From contig JXTC01000050.1 in NCBI GenBank assembly GCA_002914845.1, positions 566,514 to 630,513 of the forward strand: a stretch of 64,000 nt of DNA. The letters run 5' to 3'. A model generated the notes under the pieces. That model was not told the origin of the DNA, made no database searches, and saw only the letters and a program-made list of their open reading frames with translations. Below are positions 11,382 to 22,525 of this stretch, one piece after another (position 1 is the stretch's first letter; each line of letters begins with the position of its first letter). The position numbers were made by a program, and so were the translations under genes. Source of the DNA: Trema orientale (taxonomy: Eukaryota; Streptophyta; Magnoliopsida; Rosales; Cannabaceae).

Positions 11382-12055
11382 GGGTGAGTTTTCAATGGGT
11401 ATTTTTGTTTTTGCTCTATAGATGGGTAAATTTGACTAATTTGGAAACAAACCTACAATAATAAGTCATCTTATTCAATATATTAATTTCTAATTTTTTT
11501 TATTTATTTCTTTTTTGAAAATTTAATTTAAAGTTTAATTTTTTAATTATCTTTAATTTAAAACTATATGTATTATTGTATCTTCAATATTTAATAAATT
11601 TTTTTTTATCGGTAAAATCTAAGGTAGGATAATTTTCATATTATGAATAAGTTGTTTTTTTAAATAATAAAAAATGAATAAAATAACTACATTGAAAGAA
11701 AATTTGTTTTAAAAAAAATTATGCGTCAAATAGCTTAAAATTTGTACATATTTTTTTTTTTTTATTTTTTTTTTTCCTACGAATAAGATAGTTAAGAGTA
11801 ATTTAGGGTTATTAAGTATTTTTCACTAATTTTATTTCTTATAAAATAAAGTAAAATAAAATAAATTAACCAATTCATCAGGTTACCCATCTTTTTTATT
11901 TTAAATAACTTTCTATATTTATATATTTATTAATTATAATAATATTTTTAATAAATCTACTAATATTATTATAGCCATTAGATTACAATCCAATGGCCCA
12001 AATTAGAATACCCATCCATGGAGTAAAAACAAAAATCTCTATTGAAACATCACCC
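11382..12055. mobile_element. MULE-like TIR element, copy 1 of a 670-680-bp family
   Basis: The ends are GGGTGAG...TCACCC with inverted repeats of about 40 bp (CAATGGGTATTTTTGTTTTT at the left). The flanks TATAAATGT (11373-11381) and TATATATAT (12056-12064) agree at 7 of 9 positions. It matches 62483-63163 along its whole length, and that copy has a perfect 9-bp duplication. The interior is AT-rich and non-coding. Confidence 0.75.
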
Positions 12056-12723
12056 TATATATATATTTACATATACTTATATGAAGAGCTTCAATTTACA
12101 AATTAGAAGTTAATTTACACCCTAAAACAGATTTAAACAAAAATTCAAGAACATAAAAAACTCATACAGATTAGTAAAAAGGAACTACAAGATCTTATAA
12201 AAATAGGTGTAAAAATGAAGCTAAGTACCAAATAAAGAAAAAACAAGAAAGAAATATCTTCAAGCAAAAAGGGAAAAAAAAAAAGAAAATTATAAGAAAG
12301 TTTTTAACAAATAGATGTGATTGGCTTGGGGAGGGTATTATTTTATCCAATATAATTTTTATACTATTAAAAGAGGTGCATTTATGACATAGAGAGGAGA
12401 CATAGGGTATCAACGGAGGGAAAAAAAAATGCTAGGTCGCAAAGGGCAGCCACACTTTGATTTCGGCCCTTTTATTAATTTATAATTTTATGTTTTGCGC
12501 GCACATTTTATTATGTCATTGTGGTGGTTGTCAAGTGAAAGAAATGACCTTATTTGTTAGTAACCTTAATCCTCTTTTGCACCCATCTGCACCTGTGATG
12601 TTTGGACAAACTAATAATAATATATAAAACCCAACAATTAATATAATCCATCAATCACCGACTCAAATAAACTATTTCCCTAAACAAAGAATTTTCGCTT
12701 CTTTTAGTAAAAAAAAAGACAAA
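12056..12723. other. gene-free AT-rich stretch
   Basis: Nothing supportable apart from poly-A/T runs; the small open frame on the minus strand (12195-12413) is lysine/phenylalanine-poor chance translation of low-complexity DNA. Confidence 0.5.
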
Positions 12724-13012
12724 TTACTCAAATAAATAGAGAAATTATGATGGATGATTAATATTTTAAATTTGATTAAATAAATATTTATTTTTTAAAT
12801 TTTATAGCTAAATGTCCACGTATATATATTATTACATTCAGTAGATATATTTATCTACTAATTTCAATTATTATACTAAAATATATTAAATATATAATTT
12901 TTTATACTTGGTATATAAAGATATATACCAAATATTTTACTATAACATTTAACAAAGACATATTTACTCAAATTAGGTTCAAAATTTGATCATATTTTTA
13001 TAAGACCCAATA
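12724..13012. repeat. dispersed 290-bp repeat family, copy 1
   Basis: It shares the order of words AATATTTTAAATTTGATTAA, ATTTTATAGCTAAATGTCC, TTGGTATATAAAGATATAT and ATAACATTT with copies at 36390-36708 (opposite strand) and 37499-37792. The copy near 36.4 kb suggests weak inverted ends (GAG(C)AATTTTAGG). Probably a non-autonomous DNA element of unknown superfamily. Confidence 0.65.
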
Positions 13013-13084
13013 AAATATGCAATTATGGGCAAAATAACATATTATACCCGTGTAGGCTTCCTAAAAGCTTTAGGCCCCACAAGC

Positions 13085-13315
13085 GGTCCAAATTTGACCC
13101 AACTAATTTCCTCGACTATTTAATTTTAAATAATCTTCCGTGGTGAGCAAGGCAGAAAATATAAAAGAAAATAAAAAAAACAAAACAAAAGGACAAAAGG
13201 CCCGCTTTGATCCAACTAATTTCCTCTACTATTTAATTTTAATTTAAATATTCCGTGGTGAGCAAGGGCAGAAAAATAAATATAAAAAACAAAACGAAAA
13301 AAGGACAAAAGTAGA
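13085..13315. repeat. imperfect tandem duplication, unit about 115 bp
   Basis: Two copies of a block containing CAACTAATTTCCTC.ACTATT, TTCCGTGGTGAGCAAGG and an A-rich tail with ACAAAAC and GGACAAAAG, at about 13098-13205 and 13210-13315. Confidence 0.8.
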
Positions 13316-13372
13316 AAAGGAGTGTCCATTATATATTGAACCCAACCTCATTTGCAGATCATGCTCATCTAA

Positions 13373-13375
<3 letters not shown>

Positions 13376-13407
<32 letters not shown>
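13376..13407. repeat. (CT)n microsatellite
   Basis: A C run followed by about 13 CT units. It lies some 40 bp after a TATATATT word at about 13331-13338 and about 150 bp before the snoRNA-like unit, so it could be in a leader, but no transcript is proven. Confidence 0.85.
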
Positions 13408-13410
<3 letters not shown>

Positions 13411-13559
13411 ATCCTTGCTTCTATAAGTTTTTGTGTCTTCTATGTTCTTTCTTTTTTTTTTTTTTTTGGTGTTTTGTTTTTCAAATACTTGGGCTCTTAA
13501 GATGTTGATAGTTAATAATATTGGTAGCTACAATATATTACATAAGAGAGTCATAACAA

Positions 13560-13654
13560 GGAGGACGATGAGGATGATCTTTTAAGTTCGCTCGTCGTGC
13601 GTAAGGGCAAAATTGCCTTGCCGATAACATTATTGTGTTGTTTCTGAGTCCTCC
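13560..13654 (+). ncRNA. candidate C/D-box snoRNA, copy 1
   Basis: A 95-nt unit bounded by a perfect 7-bp terminal stem, GGAGGAC (13560-13566) pairing with GTCCTCC (13648-13654). Just inside lie a box-C-like ACGATGA (13565-13571, one base off the RTGATGA consensus) and a box-D CTGA (13644-13647). A second unit with the same layout is at 13865-13961. The interiors share TCGTGCGTAAG and TTGCCGATAACAT, while the surrounding DNA has diverged, as expected for a duplicated small RNA gene. The guide target was not identified. It could also be a piece of a spliced non-coding transcript, because both units contain a GTAAG donor-like word. Confidence 0.38.
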
Positions 13655-13864
13655 CCTTTTTCTTCTCTTTAATTATTTATTTATTAAAAAAAAAAACTCA
13701 TTGAGCTATCAGACATCTCTCCCTAACTCTAACCATGTATATGCATATGTTCTCAGTGCATTTTTTTTTTTTTTGTGGGGCTTTTTTCTAAAGTCTTGAG
13801 CTCCTAATATTGTGATATATACCTAATATTGGTAGCTATAACATACTCTTTTTAATGCAAATGC

Positions 13865-13961
13865 AGGACGATGAAGATGGTATTTAAGTTCACTCTTCGT
13901 GCGTAAGTATAAATTGCCCATATTGTCTTGCCGATAACATCATTTCCTTTCTGAGTCTTCC
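13865..13961 (+). ncRNA. candidate C/D-box snoRNA, copy 2
   Basis: A 97-nt unit with box-C-like ACGATGA (13868-13874), box D CTGA (13951-13954) and flanking bases that can pair (AGGAC with GTCTT). It shares the conserved interior words of copy 1, with a longer middle. About 40-60 bp upstream, both copies also share AATATTGGTAGCTA, so the duplicated unit includes upstream sequence. Confidence 0.36.
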
Positions 13962-14079
13962 GTCCTTTCTTTTTTTTGGGGGGGTGGGGGGCAAGACTAG
14001 ATATTGCTATTTGCTACCTTTGCTTCCTTAACGTTATTTTTTATGGGAAATTTTTTGAGCTGTTCTCGTTTTAAAAGAT

Positions 14080-14520
14080 GGTCTTTGACTTTTTTTCCTT
14101 CTTCCCCGTGTATTGTCGTTTTCACAAGTTTATGTCGTTTACACAGACGTTATCGTTTTTCAAACTTCATGCCGTTTTCTTGTGATATGGTCCTTGATAA
14201 TATTTCATACCGTTTCCAAAGAGAGGCTTGTTTTCATAGTATCATGTCATTTTTAATGTTAATGTCGTTTGCTGATATTAATTGCACACTTGGTAGCCTT
14301 TTTTTGAAGATCTTGTTGTTTTAAAATTTTTGATCTTTTTATCAAGATTTTGTCGTCTCAATAGTTTATTCCATTAACGTCGTTTCTCTTAGTATTCTCA
14401 TTTGATAAAGTTATTGTCGTTCTGTTTCAACGTCATTTCTTAGTACCTTGGATGATATCGTTTCTCATGATACTGTCGTCATAATAATTTTATGTGGTTT
14501 TCAATGGCGATATTCTTATT
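14080..14520. repeat. GTCGTT-rich degenerate tract
   Basis: At least five exact GTCGTT words and many one-base variants (ATCGTT, CCGTTT, GTCATT) recur irregularly every 15-40 bp in a T-rich context. An open frame (14004-14324, 106 aa, hydrophobic) runs through it but has no recognised domain and is probably a composition effect. Confidence 0.5.
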
Positions 14521-14606
14521 TTGTCGACTTTTCAATGCTTTGAAAACCTTACAGAAGTTTTATTTTTCATTTGTACTTGTTTTCTACCACCGTTTCAAAC
14601 TTAAAA

Positions 14607-15921
14607 GGGAAAATATCGCTAGGGGTCCCCATTCTTTACACGATTTATTACTTAGGTTCCCATTCATTTTTTTTTTTTCCCGTAGCTTTTAAACTTTTAC
14701 GTCTGTAACACATTATTCCTATTCTCAATTTCCATCTCATTTTGCCATTTCAACCCACAACCAAGTCGTGATAATTTAGCAGGGGTATAGGTGGTCATTA
14801 AAATAATTTTGTTTAAAAAAAAAAGGAAAATAATAAGAGCGATAGCCGCCTTCTTCTTCATCTAGCTGTGAGCCCAAAAAATTAGGGGAAACTCGTACCT
14901 CTTCTAGTTTTTTTTATCTTCATTGCAACTCTGACCTTGTTTGAGAATTTTACGACGATTATTAAGTCCTTGCGTGTTTTTCTAGGGTCTGCATGAGTTC
15001 ACCATTGTTGGATTTTGTCTTTGAGCTTTCATGAAGTTTTTCCCCGTGGCTGCAATATATACGCGGAGCTTTAGGCCGAGATTTAGGGCTTTCGATTGAA
15101 ACAACGTCTACTTAACTTAAAAATCTCAACAATGGGTTCTTACTCTTGGGTGTTAAATCTTCTGTTATTTCACATTTGGTTCCGAAAATTTTGTAGTAAT
15201 GATCCTTTTTTTTTTGCCGAACGTTTCCAGAAAAGGGACTTTAGAATTTTTCTTCTATGCTCTCCTTGGTTCCAGTAATATCTCTGTTTCTATCAACGTG
15301 GATATTCTGAAGAATCTAGGTTTTCGATTTGGTTGAGAAACTGAAGTGAAAGAGATGTTGTATGTAGCCTTCTTATTATTGGTTTAATCTTTTTCTTTGA
15401 GAAGGTGTGTCTTTTACAAGACTCCAAAAAGTAAAAAAGCAATCAAATTATGGAAGAGGAGGCCAAAAATGTATCTGGGTCTGCAACGATAATTGAAACC
15501 TTCAAAGCTTTTATTCATAAAATACATACACACATATTTCTCTTCCTCTCAGATTTAAGATTTGGATCGCTTCTCCAAGATTATGCTTACATGGTTTTTG
15601 TACGTACAAAGATTTGAGGATCAAATTAAACTCAGAATAGTATGAATTTTTCCCAATTTCAGACTCACGGTTGAAGACGACAATGGGGGGTGCAACTTTA
15701 ATGTTGTTTTATTATTACTGTTATTATTATTATTGTTATTGTATAATGACCATTTATAACCCTGCTAAATAATTTTGTGGGCTTAAACGGCAAAATTAGA
15801 CCGAAAATTGGGAAAAGAACTAACGTGTTATAGAAATAAAAGTTTTGGGACTTAAAAGCTACAAAAAGGACCTAAGTGATAGATCATGTAAAGAATGGGG
15901 ACCCTTTCGTGATATTTTCCC
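14607..15921. mobile_element. Mutator-like element, Pack-MULE candidate 2
   Basis: Inverted terminal repeats of nearly 200 bp: both ends read GGGAAAATATC inward, followed by GGGGTCC, CATTCTTTACA, ACTTAGGT and GTAGCTTTTAA in the same order. Flanks AACTTAAAA (14598-14606) and AACTTAAAG (15922-15930) form a 9-bp target duplication with one mismatch. The interior, about 14850-15700, is unrelated to the arms, of more balanced composition, and could be captured gene sequence; the only open frame there (15096-15278, 60 aa) is not recognised. No transposase. Confidence 0.72.
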
Positions 15922-16341
15922 AACTTAAAGTCAGACCTGAAATGCAAAATGCATTCTGATTTATATTTTCATAGTCTCACCACTTGATACCGGACTAATA
16001 CAATGAATAACAAATCACAATGAATTCCACCCCTTAAAAAAAAAACACTGTAGAACCTACGCTTTTCTCATTCGTTATGTAAATGTCACCCCAATATCTA
16101 TACTATTTTAGTATTTTAGTTTTCCGCCCATCTTTTTAATTCCAAATACAGGGACGAAAAATAAAAGCGTAAAATTCCAGTTGCAGTCAAAGTAAAATTT
16201 CAAGAGTTTGCTCACATTGGGACTGACCCGATTACTAAGAAAAGATCCTCCGGAAGGAACTTTAGATTAAAAACTTGTTTCTTACAACCCCATTTGATTA
16301 TATCTGATAAACGACTACTCTGTACTCTAATAATTAAAGAT

Positions 16342-16561
16342 CGGAAAATTTAATTGAAGGCCAATTGGACTAGACAGAAAAACAACCATTAAAAACAAAA
16401 TTTGAATATAGCTGATAAATAGCAAGTTCAAACCACATTTACAGCATACTACGGAAAATTTAATTGAAGGCCAATTGGACTAGACAGAAAAACAACCATT
16501 AAAAACAAAATTTGAATATAGCTGATAAATAGCAAGTTCAAACCACATTTACAGCATACTA
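16342..16561. repeat. 110-bp perfect tandem duplication
   Basis: The 110 bp starting CGGAAAATTTAATTGAAGG at 16342 are repeated from 16452 without a visible difference. It lies about 280 bp beyond the stop codon of the PP2C gene and may fall in its 3'UTR or terminator region. Confidence 0.95.
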
Positions 16562-16844
16562 ATGAAGAATTTGGTCACATGACTCTACAAACAAACGCAT
16601 GCACATTTCTGAAACACTTGGAAGCCCAATTACAGAAACTAAACTAGGATACAATTCTATGCTAGAGGCTGAAAAAACGTAAATTACACATTAGCAAGGG
16701 TGATAATAAATTTGATTTAGCCTCTATTCTTGTACAATACTACTCTATCACAGATTTCCTAAAACTTTTCGAGTAATGAATTTTATTGCGCCCATCCTAA
16801 CAATCTGGTAGGAAATCAAATTCTTTCGAAAAATAAAAGAGTGC

Positions 16845-19800
16845 TCACTCAGTACTACTTCGAGAGGAACCCCCTTGATTGGCCAAGAAACGAACAACAA
16901 CACAAGTAATGTTATCAGCACTACCTCTTTGATATGCTTCCTGCATCAGCCTCTCTGCAGCCTGCTTTGGGTCCTGAATTGGCTTAATCATCGCAACAGC
17001 TTCCTGATAAAAAAATATATATACATATATAAATAATCCGAGAGTTGGAAAGATCAATGCACCCAGTAACTTGAGCGATTTGAGGTTTTATGACAATGCA
17101 GCATAGCACACTAGAAGTAGGGACAAAATAACAATCTTGTAACGTGAAAACAAGAAAAAACTCCATCTGACAACATATAAGTGCACCAACAAAGACATAA
17201 AAAAGCATAATCCGTTTAGAAAATCATGGCACACCTCATTTGTGACAACATCCCACAATCCATCGCTTGCAAGGATAAGGAACTCCAGAGAGCTATCAAT
17301 CTTTTCCTCCTGCATGGAGAAAGTCAGCGCTTAGCTATATTAGAAGACAGAACAAGGAAACAAAGAAGGCATTGTAAAGTGACTAATTTTCTCAGCCAAG
17401 AAGAATGACTTTATAGATGGGCCACTGAAAGACAATTCTAATCGTAAAGGACCATGTATACCACATTCAGTTTACTTGAGAAAAAATCTGTGCACATAAA
17501 ATCTCTACAAATTTCTTTTTGTTTGTATAAACAAAAGAACAAATATAAAAGAACTTGAAAGACTAGATGCTCATCGACACACTTGCATGGTCATAAACTG
17601 CACGTGCTATTCAAATTAATAATTTTAAAGCTAGTTTTTCAGATTTATTAACTCTGTCAATCTCTTAAAGAAGTATGCCTAGGAAAATAAATCATCTGGT
17701 GCATTTCCAGGAGGAACCAAAAAAAAAAAAGAGCACTAGGAAATGAACCTGAATTTCTGGATCAGCAACAACATATTGCTTCAAAAGCCTGTCACCAAAG
17801 GCACGAGAAACAGCAAGAACACCTCCCACTCTCCAAGTTCCTGTTTCATATAACCTCCATTTAGAAGACAAGCAACAGGCCAGAACATGGGGAAACATCT
17901 AAATCAATTATCTGAAACCTTACCAGCCCACATAACAAATCCTCCAGCATCCTCAATCCGTTGCCGCTCATCAGTTTGATCTGGCTTGTGATCTCTTGAA
18001 ACAGCAATTGCTGAAAGAGATAAAAGTACATGCAACCGTGAAATAACAGAAAAAGTGAAGAAAATAATCTTTTGACCAAAAAAAACTTGGAGCAGAAGAT
18101 TAAAGTTCAAAGATGAAGGTGAAAAAAATGAGCTGCCTCTGAAAACAAGATAAATTGTACAGGTCTTACCATTACCACCCCTGCATATTACAGCTCTGGA
18201 ATCCCCAACATTAGCAACAAGCAAACGGTCACCAACTAGGATGGCAGTAGAAGCAGTTGATCCAGCATCTCTGTTCTGATTATTTTCTGATTTCAGAAAT
18301 TCTGAGTCTGTATGGCTGTACGCATCAGCTGCAGAAACAGGAACATTTTCCTTAAAATACTTCTTTACTTTTTCTTTTTCCTGTTGGATAACAAATTGCA
18401 TGAGTACCGCAACAGGTATGGAATAACAAACCTATAGCAGATTTTGTGTCAGAAATAAACTTTGGATGCCTGATCAAATTACTAAAAAGATTCTGCTTCA
18501 CATATTCAGCTGCACGAGCACCACCATGACCTGAAACAACCAAAAGAAATAATTTTGTTCTGTTATTTCTAATGCTTGCAAAGTGTGAATATGACTGTGC
18601 ATTACTCAAGTATCTATATGGTCGAATGATAATGGCACACAAATGAGTTACAGTTTACATATTATATATATGACCAGCGAGTAGCACATAAATGATACAG
18701 AATAAGAAAATTGGTAACTAAATAGTGAACAGAAAAAATTAGTTAGCAAAAGAATTATTACATAGACAGTCAAAACCATATGCAAAACACAAAAAGAGAG
18801 AAGTCACTAAAATTTTTAGTATCTAAATTAGGTTAAGCCCCTGGATTCAAAAGGCCCGAAAGGTTATCCTAAGTTTTAGATCGTAACTACACTGTCAAAA
18901 AGCACACAATAAGACTATCCAGATAAGGTGGACATCCCCATCTGCATTGTTGTGTGGCTAAAAGCTGAGTTCAAGGTTTAAAAATAAATTTGCGTAGCAC
19001 TCATGTTCTCCATACAATGATGTATATCATGTGCATAGTATTCATCTTACGCATGCTTTTGTGTGTGTGTGGTTGAGAAGAGAGAGAAATACCATCAAAG
19101 ACGCCAAAGAGACCAACAATTTCTCCTTCCACACCATCAATTCTTGTCTCATAAAAATCTTCCATTGAAGACCTTTTCCCGGGCGAGCTTGCATATCCAT
19201 AACTGAACTTTCCATTCTGACTGTTAACAAATAATAAACATCATACTTAGTGTCAGAGTCATTCAAATAAAACCCATTATAAAGATGGTCAATTCATCAT
19301 TAGGAGAAACAAAATTGACAAAGACGTCCTAACAATTAAAAAATACAAGACCTTCCAAAAAACGTAAAACACGCAATAAGAACATCAGATTCCCAGAATA
19401 TCCTTTACATCATAGGGCAGAAATAACTCTTGACAAGCAAGCAAGTCTAAACCAAAGAAAATTACCCAAAGGGTTACATCAAATTTCCTTAAAATTTGCG
19501 AATTGTCCATTAGAGATAAATCGTATAAAGCAATCAACCTATCTTAGGGGTAACACATTACCCATCATTTAGAATTAGTAAATAACACCCTAAAGCATCA
19601 AACTTATGTGTTGCATCATACTAACATGGGTTTTTCTCCCCTCATGATTTCGAATCCTATAGAAACAAAGAATTTGACAGAAACATATAGAACCCATGAT
19701 TTATAACACATATACTCACCCAACGCAAATGTTGAAACAGACAGAATGGTTTAAAATCAAATCAAAGAACACAAAGAAAGCAAGGAATTGAAACAGGTCC

Positions 19801-19920
19801 AGATCTAAACAAGTAGAAGAAAGGAAGAAAAAGAATTGACCTGAGGCCGCCACCGCTTACGGGTGCATCGTCAGCATGAACCTGACTCGAAGACGATAAA
19901 ACCGAATTGAGATAACCCAT
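16845..19920 (-). CDS. PP2C59: PP2C-type Ser/Thr protein phosphatase (WIN2/PP2C59-like)
   Basis: Metal-dependent protein phosphatase, probably cytosolic/nuclear and involved in stress or defence signalling as for Arabidopsis WIN2 (inference from family). Coding exons on the minus strand: 19920-19841, 19220-19093, 18530-18432, 18328-18170, 18010-17924, 17840-17749, 17309-17235, 17003-16845; every intron is GT-AG and the phases close to 293 codons (292 aa). The protein begins [15 protein letters not shown]. Motifs: MED (46-48), VFDGHGG (67-73), GSTASTA (125-131), [10 protein letters not shown] (140-149), [20 protein letters not shown] (160-179), VSRAFGD (195-201), ASDGLWDVV (229-237) and SADN (268-271). 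All catalytic metal-binding aspartates are present, so it should be active. Length fits group F PP2Cs (about 310 aa), with a slightly shorter C-terminus. The assignment to WIN2 rather than a close paralogue is by recognition only. Confidence 0.95.
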
Positions 19921-19951
19921 GTTATTGCTTGGATTCCCAGGGTGCCCACTT

Positions 19952-20432
19952 CTGATCAAAATGAGAAAACAAAATACTAGAGCTACAACAATCGGTATAC
20001 AAATATAGCCTATTTTGGAATGTTAACGAAGCTCTACAACAACAAAAACCCAAGGATCATTTTTGAAAATTAGGTAATTATATCAAGAGTCCTTGACCTG
20101 CATATAAGAAAAAAAAATTAATAAAAAAAGATTAAAAGAAAAAAAATTAAAAAAAAAAAAAAAGAGAGAAAGAAAACGCCAATTTTTAGATTCAATTTTT
20201 TTGGATCCAATTCATGGATCTTGTTATTGGTTATAGCTACATGCCAAATATTGAATCCCAAAACAAAGGACCTAGCTAGAATCAACAAAATTAAAAATAA
20301 TGAATAAATGAGGGAACAGGTAAACCAAATTAAGATTTTTCTAATGCATTCAATTCAATGATTTAGAGAGAGAAAGTACCTGGAGATAATATAGAGAGAG
20401 AGAGAGACGACGAGAGAGCGAGGGAAAGAGGC

Positions 20433-20470
<38 letters not shown>

Positions 20471-20510
20471 TTTCTAGGGAGAGGGATAGAGGAAAAGGGG
20501 TATTCGTTCG
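19952..20510 (-). other. PP2C 5'UTR: leader exon, leader intron, CT-repeat
   Basis: On the minus strand a good acceptor (TTTTGATCAG) sits just before the ATG-containing exon, at about 19952, and a matching donor (CCAG/GTACTTTC) at 20380/20379. This implies a non-coding first exon from about 20510 to 20380 and a leader intron of some 430 bp. The leader exon is dominated by a (CT)n/(GA)n microsatellite (20391-20465). Leader introns of this kind are common in constitutively expressed plant genes. The transcription start is not defined. Confidence 0.6.
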
Positions 20511-20521
20511 GTTCCTTCTTT

Positions 20522-20552
20522 TTTGTTTTGGTTTTGGTTTTGGTTTTGGTTT
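20522..20552. repeat. (TTTTGG)n short tandem repeat
   Basis: Five near-perfect 6-bp units directly upstream of the PP2C leader. Confidence 0.85.
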
Positions 20553-20846
20553 GTTATTGTTAAGCGTCTAAGCTCAGGAACAAAATTTAATTAAAAATAA
20601 TTGAAATATAATAATTAATTTTGAAAATAAATAATACCTCTGAAAAAAATAAAAAATCAATTAAAGAAAAGGGGCGTAAATGGCATTTGATTTTGGGTTA
20701 GTTGTGTGTTTGTTGGAAATCATACTAAAAAGTGGGGGAGATAGAAGAGAGGTAGAGACCTTGTGATGAGGGGTGAGTCAATCGACCCCAAAACGGAACG
20801 GAGCGATTAAAGACCGAGTGGACCGGCTTTTCTGGTGGGTACGCCA

Positions 20847-20858
20847 CACACGTGGCGC
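20847..20858 (-). promoter_or_regulatory. G-box/ABRE-like element upstream of PP2C
   Basis: GCCACGTGTG on the minus strand, with the core CACGTG, about 350 bp upstream of the inferred leader exon. Such elements bind bZIP (ABF) and bHLH factors; a role in abscisic acid or light response is an inference from the motif alone. Confidence 0.4.
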
Positions 20859-21410
20859 ACATGCACAACAAGGTGGAGCTACTCTTTCCTGTCTACCTTA
20901 GCTACACCCTAAACTCCCCCCATCTCAGCGAAAATTTTGGGATAAGAGTCGTCCTACCGTCATAGGCGACTATTGTATTGCTAGCCAAATATTTTAAAAC
21001 TGAGCAATATTAATTTAGGAGATATCAATAGCCCTAACATCACAATCACAATGGCGTGTCACTTTATTATTGAGTGATTCTTATTAATAAAACATATTTC
21101 ATATGAGTTCCACGTGAAAAAAGTAAACATAATCACATCGTGATGTTAGACACCATATAATATCTGGTAACATTGCTCTTTAAAAGTTGATTTTTCTAGT
21201 TATTCACTAATTTAGTAAAATTAAATATTATTATTATTATGTGGCTCATTTTATATCCTCCTACATTAAAAGGTGGTCTATTTTGATTTTAACAACATTG
21301 TTCTTCAATTTGTCATCAATGGTAGCACATTTATACTTGCTCTTTTACAAAGAATTAATTTGGTTCATAAATTTTAGATTGTTTCGTTTTTGTTTATAAT
21401 ATATTGAAAT

Positions 21411-21492
21411 TGATTTCTGTTAGTTTACGAATACTTGTCTAAAAGGAACACTGATTTCTGTTAGTTTACGAATACTTGTCTAAAAGGAACAC
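21411..21492. repeat. 41-bp perfect tandem duplication
   Basis: Units 21411-21451 and 21452-21492 are identical. Confidence 0.95.
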
Positions 21493-22401
21493 CATTTAAT
21501 TTGTTCATAAAAACAAGCAGCAAATCGTAGCCTTAGCTTTGTTAGAAGTTTAAAGGAAGAAGTGCCCAATAATTTACTATAAGAGTTTCAAAAATGTAAG
21601 AACCAAGTATTCAAATTTGTTTGAATGAATGTGCTTCTTCAAAAGAAGATATATTATTAAAATGGAGGAAATTATTTTAAGGAATATAACAGATAAACTA
21701 AACCTACGAAAATGTAATCTTAAACAGCCATATTGACCCATGGAAAAAGAGAGCATCGAATAGATGAGTACCACAATCTATTGAAATTTTTAACTACCAA
21801 AGAATCTTATATTATTTGCACAAGAATTATCTTCTCTATATATACATATGAAAAATGAAGAGTTACACACCTACACAAAGCAAGGATCAGGAAACATCAC
21901 AAAATCTTGAATTCTTTTGAATTCAACAAATTAACAACAATTAAGGAATCACTTTCCATCCAAAACTTATGCCACCACATTTGCCAAATATATAGCATTC
22001 ACTACAAATCATAATTTAGCTTATGAAACGTATTAAAATATTAGGACGGAAATAAAATTTTCTTGTTAGTTTAGAGACTAATATTGTTTTAATCCCTCGT
22101 AGTGTGGTGATATCTACAAGACATCACAATTACTTTTTTATTTATTTATTTTTGGAGGGACAATGCATCTACACTCTAGAGGGAATAGAAAAAAATAAAA
22201 GAGCTAACACTATCACGTTCATGCAAAATTCAGACTCCTTTGTTATAGATTATAGCCTATAGGACTTTACGCATACAACTATCTCACCATATATGAAAGT
22301 ATCAAACTATAAATGGAAAATTAGAAAATCAAGAAATGAACATATCAAAATGAATAACTATCTAATATTTTACTCAAAAACCTAAAACGAGATGTAATCA
22401 A

Positions 22402-22525
22402 TTTTTTTTTTCTTTGATATATTTGTTACAAGTTAGTGGGAAAGGGAGAGGATGGTGGGAATCGAACCACACACCTCTTACTTCTTATGAGATAAGCTCT
22501 GCTACATGAGCTATTGCTCGTGGGT
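22402..22525 (-). mobile_element. tRNA-derived SINE 1
   Basis: On the minus strand it carries a tRNA-like head with box-A-like TAGCTCATGTAGCAGAGC and box-B GGTTCGATTCC, ending in a poly-A tail (poly-T on the plus strand from 22402). It is flanked by a perfect 11-bp target duplication GATGTAATCAA (22391-22401 and 22526-22536). 124 bp. Confidence 0.88.

Larger units (their letters stand above)
20560..22390. other. gene-free stretch upstream of PP2C
   Basis: Beyond the promoter no gene is supported. A perfect 41-bp tandem duplication is at 21411-21492 (unit starting TGATTTCTGTTAGTTTACG). The remainder is AT-rich with short chance open frames. Confidence 0.5.
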
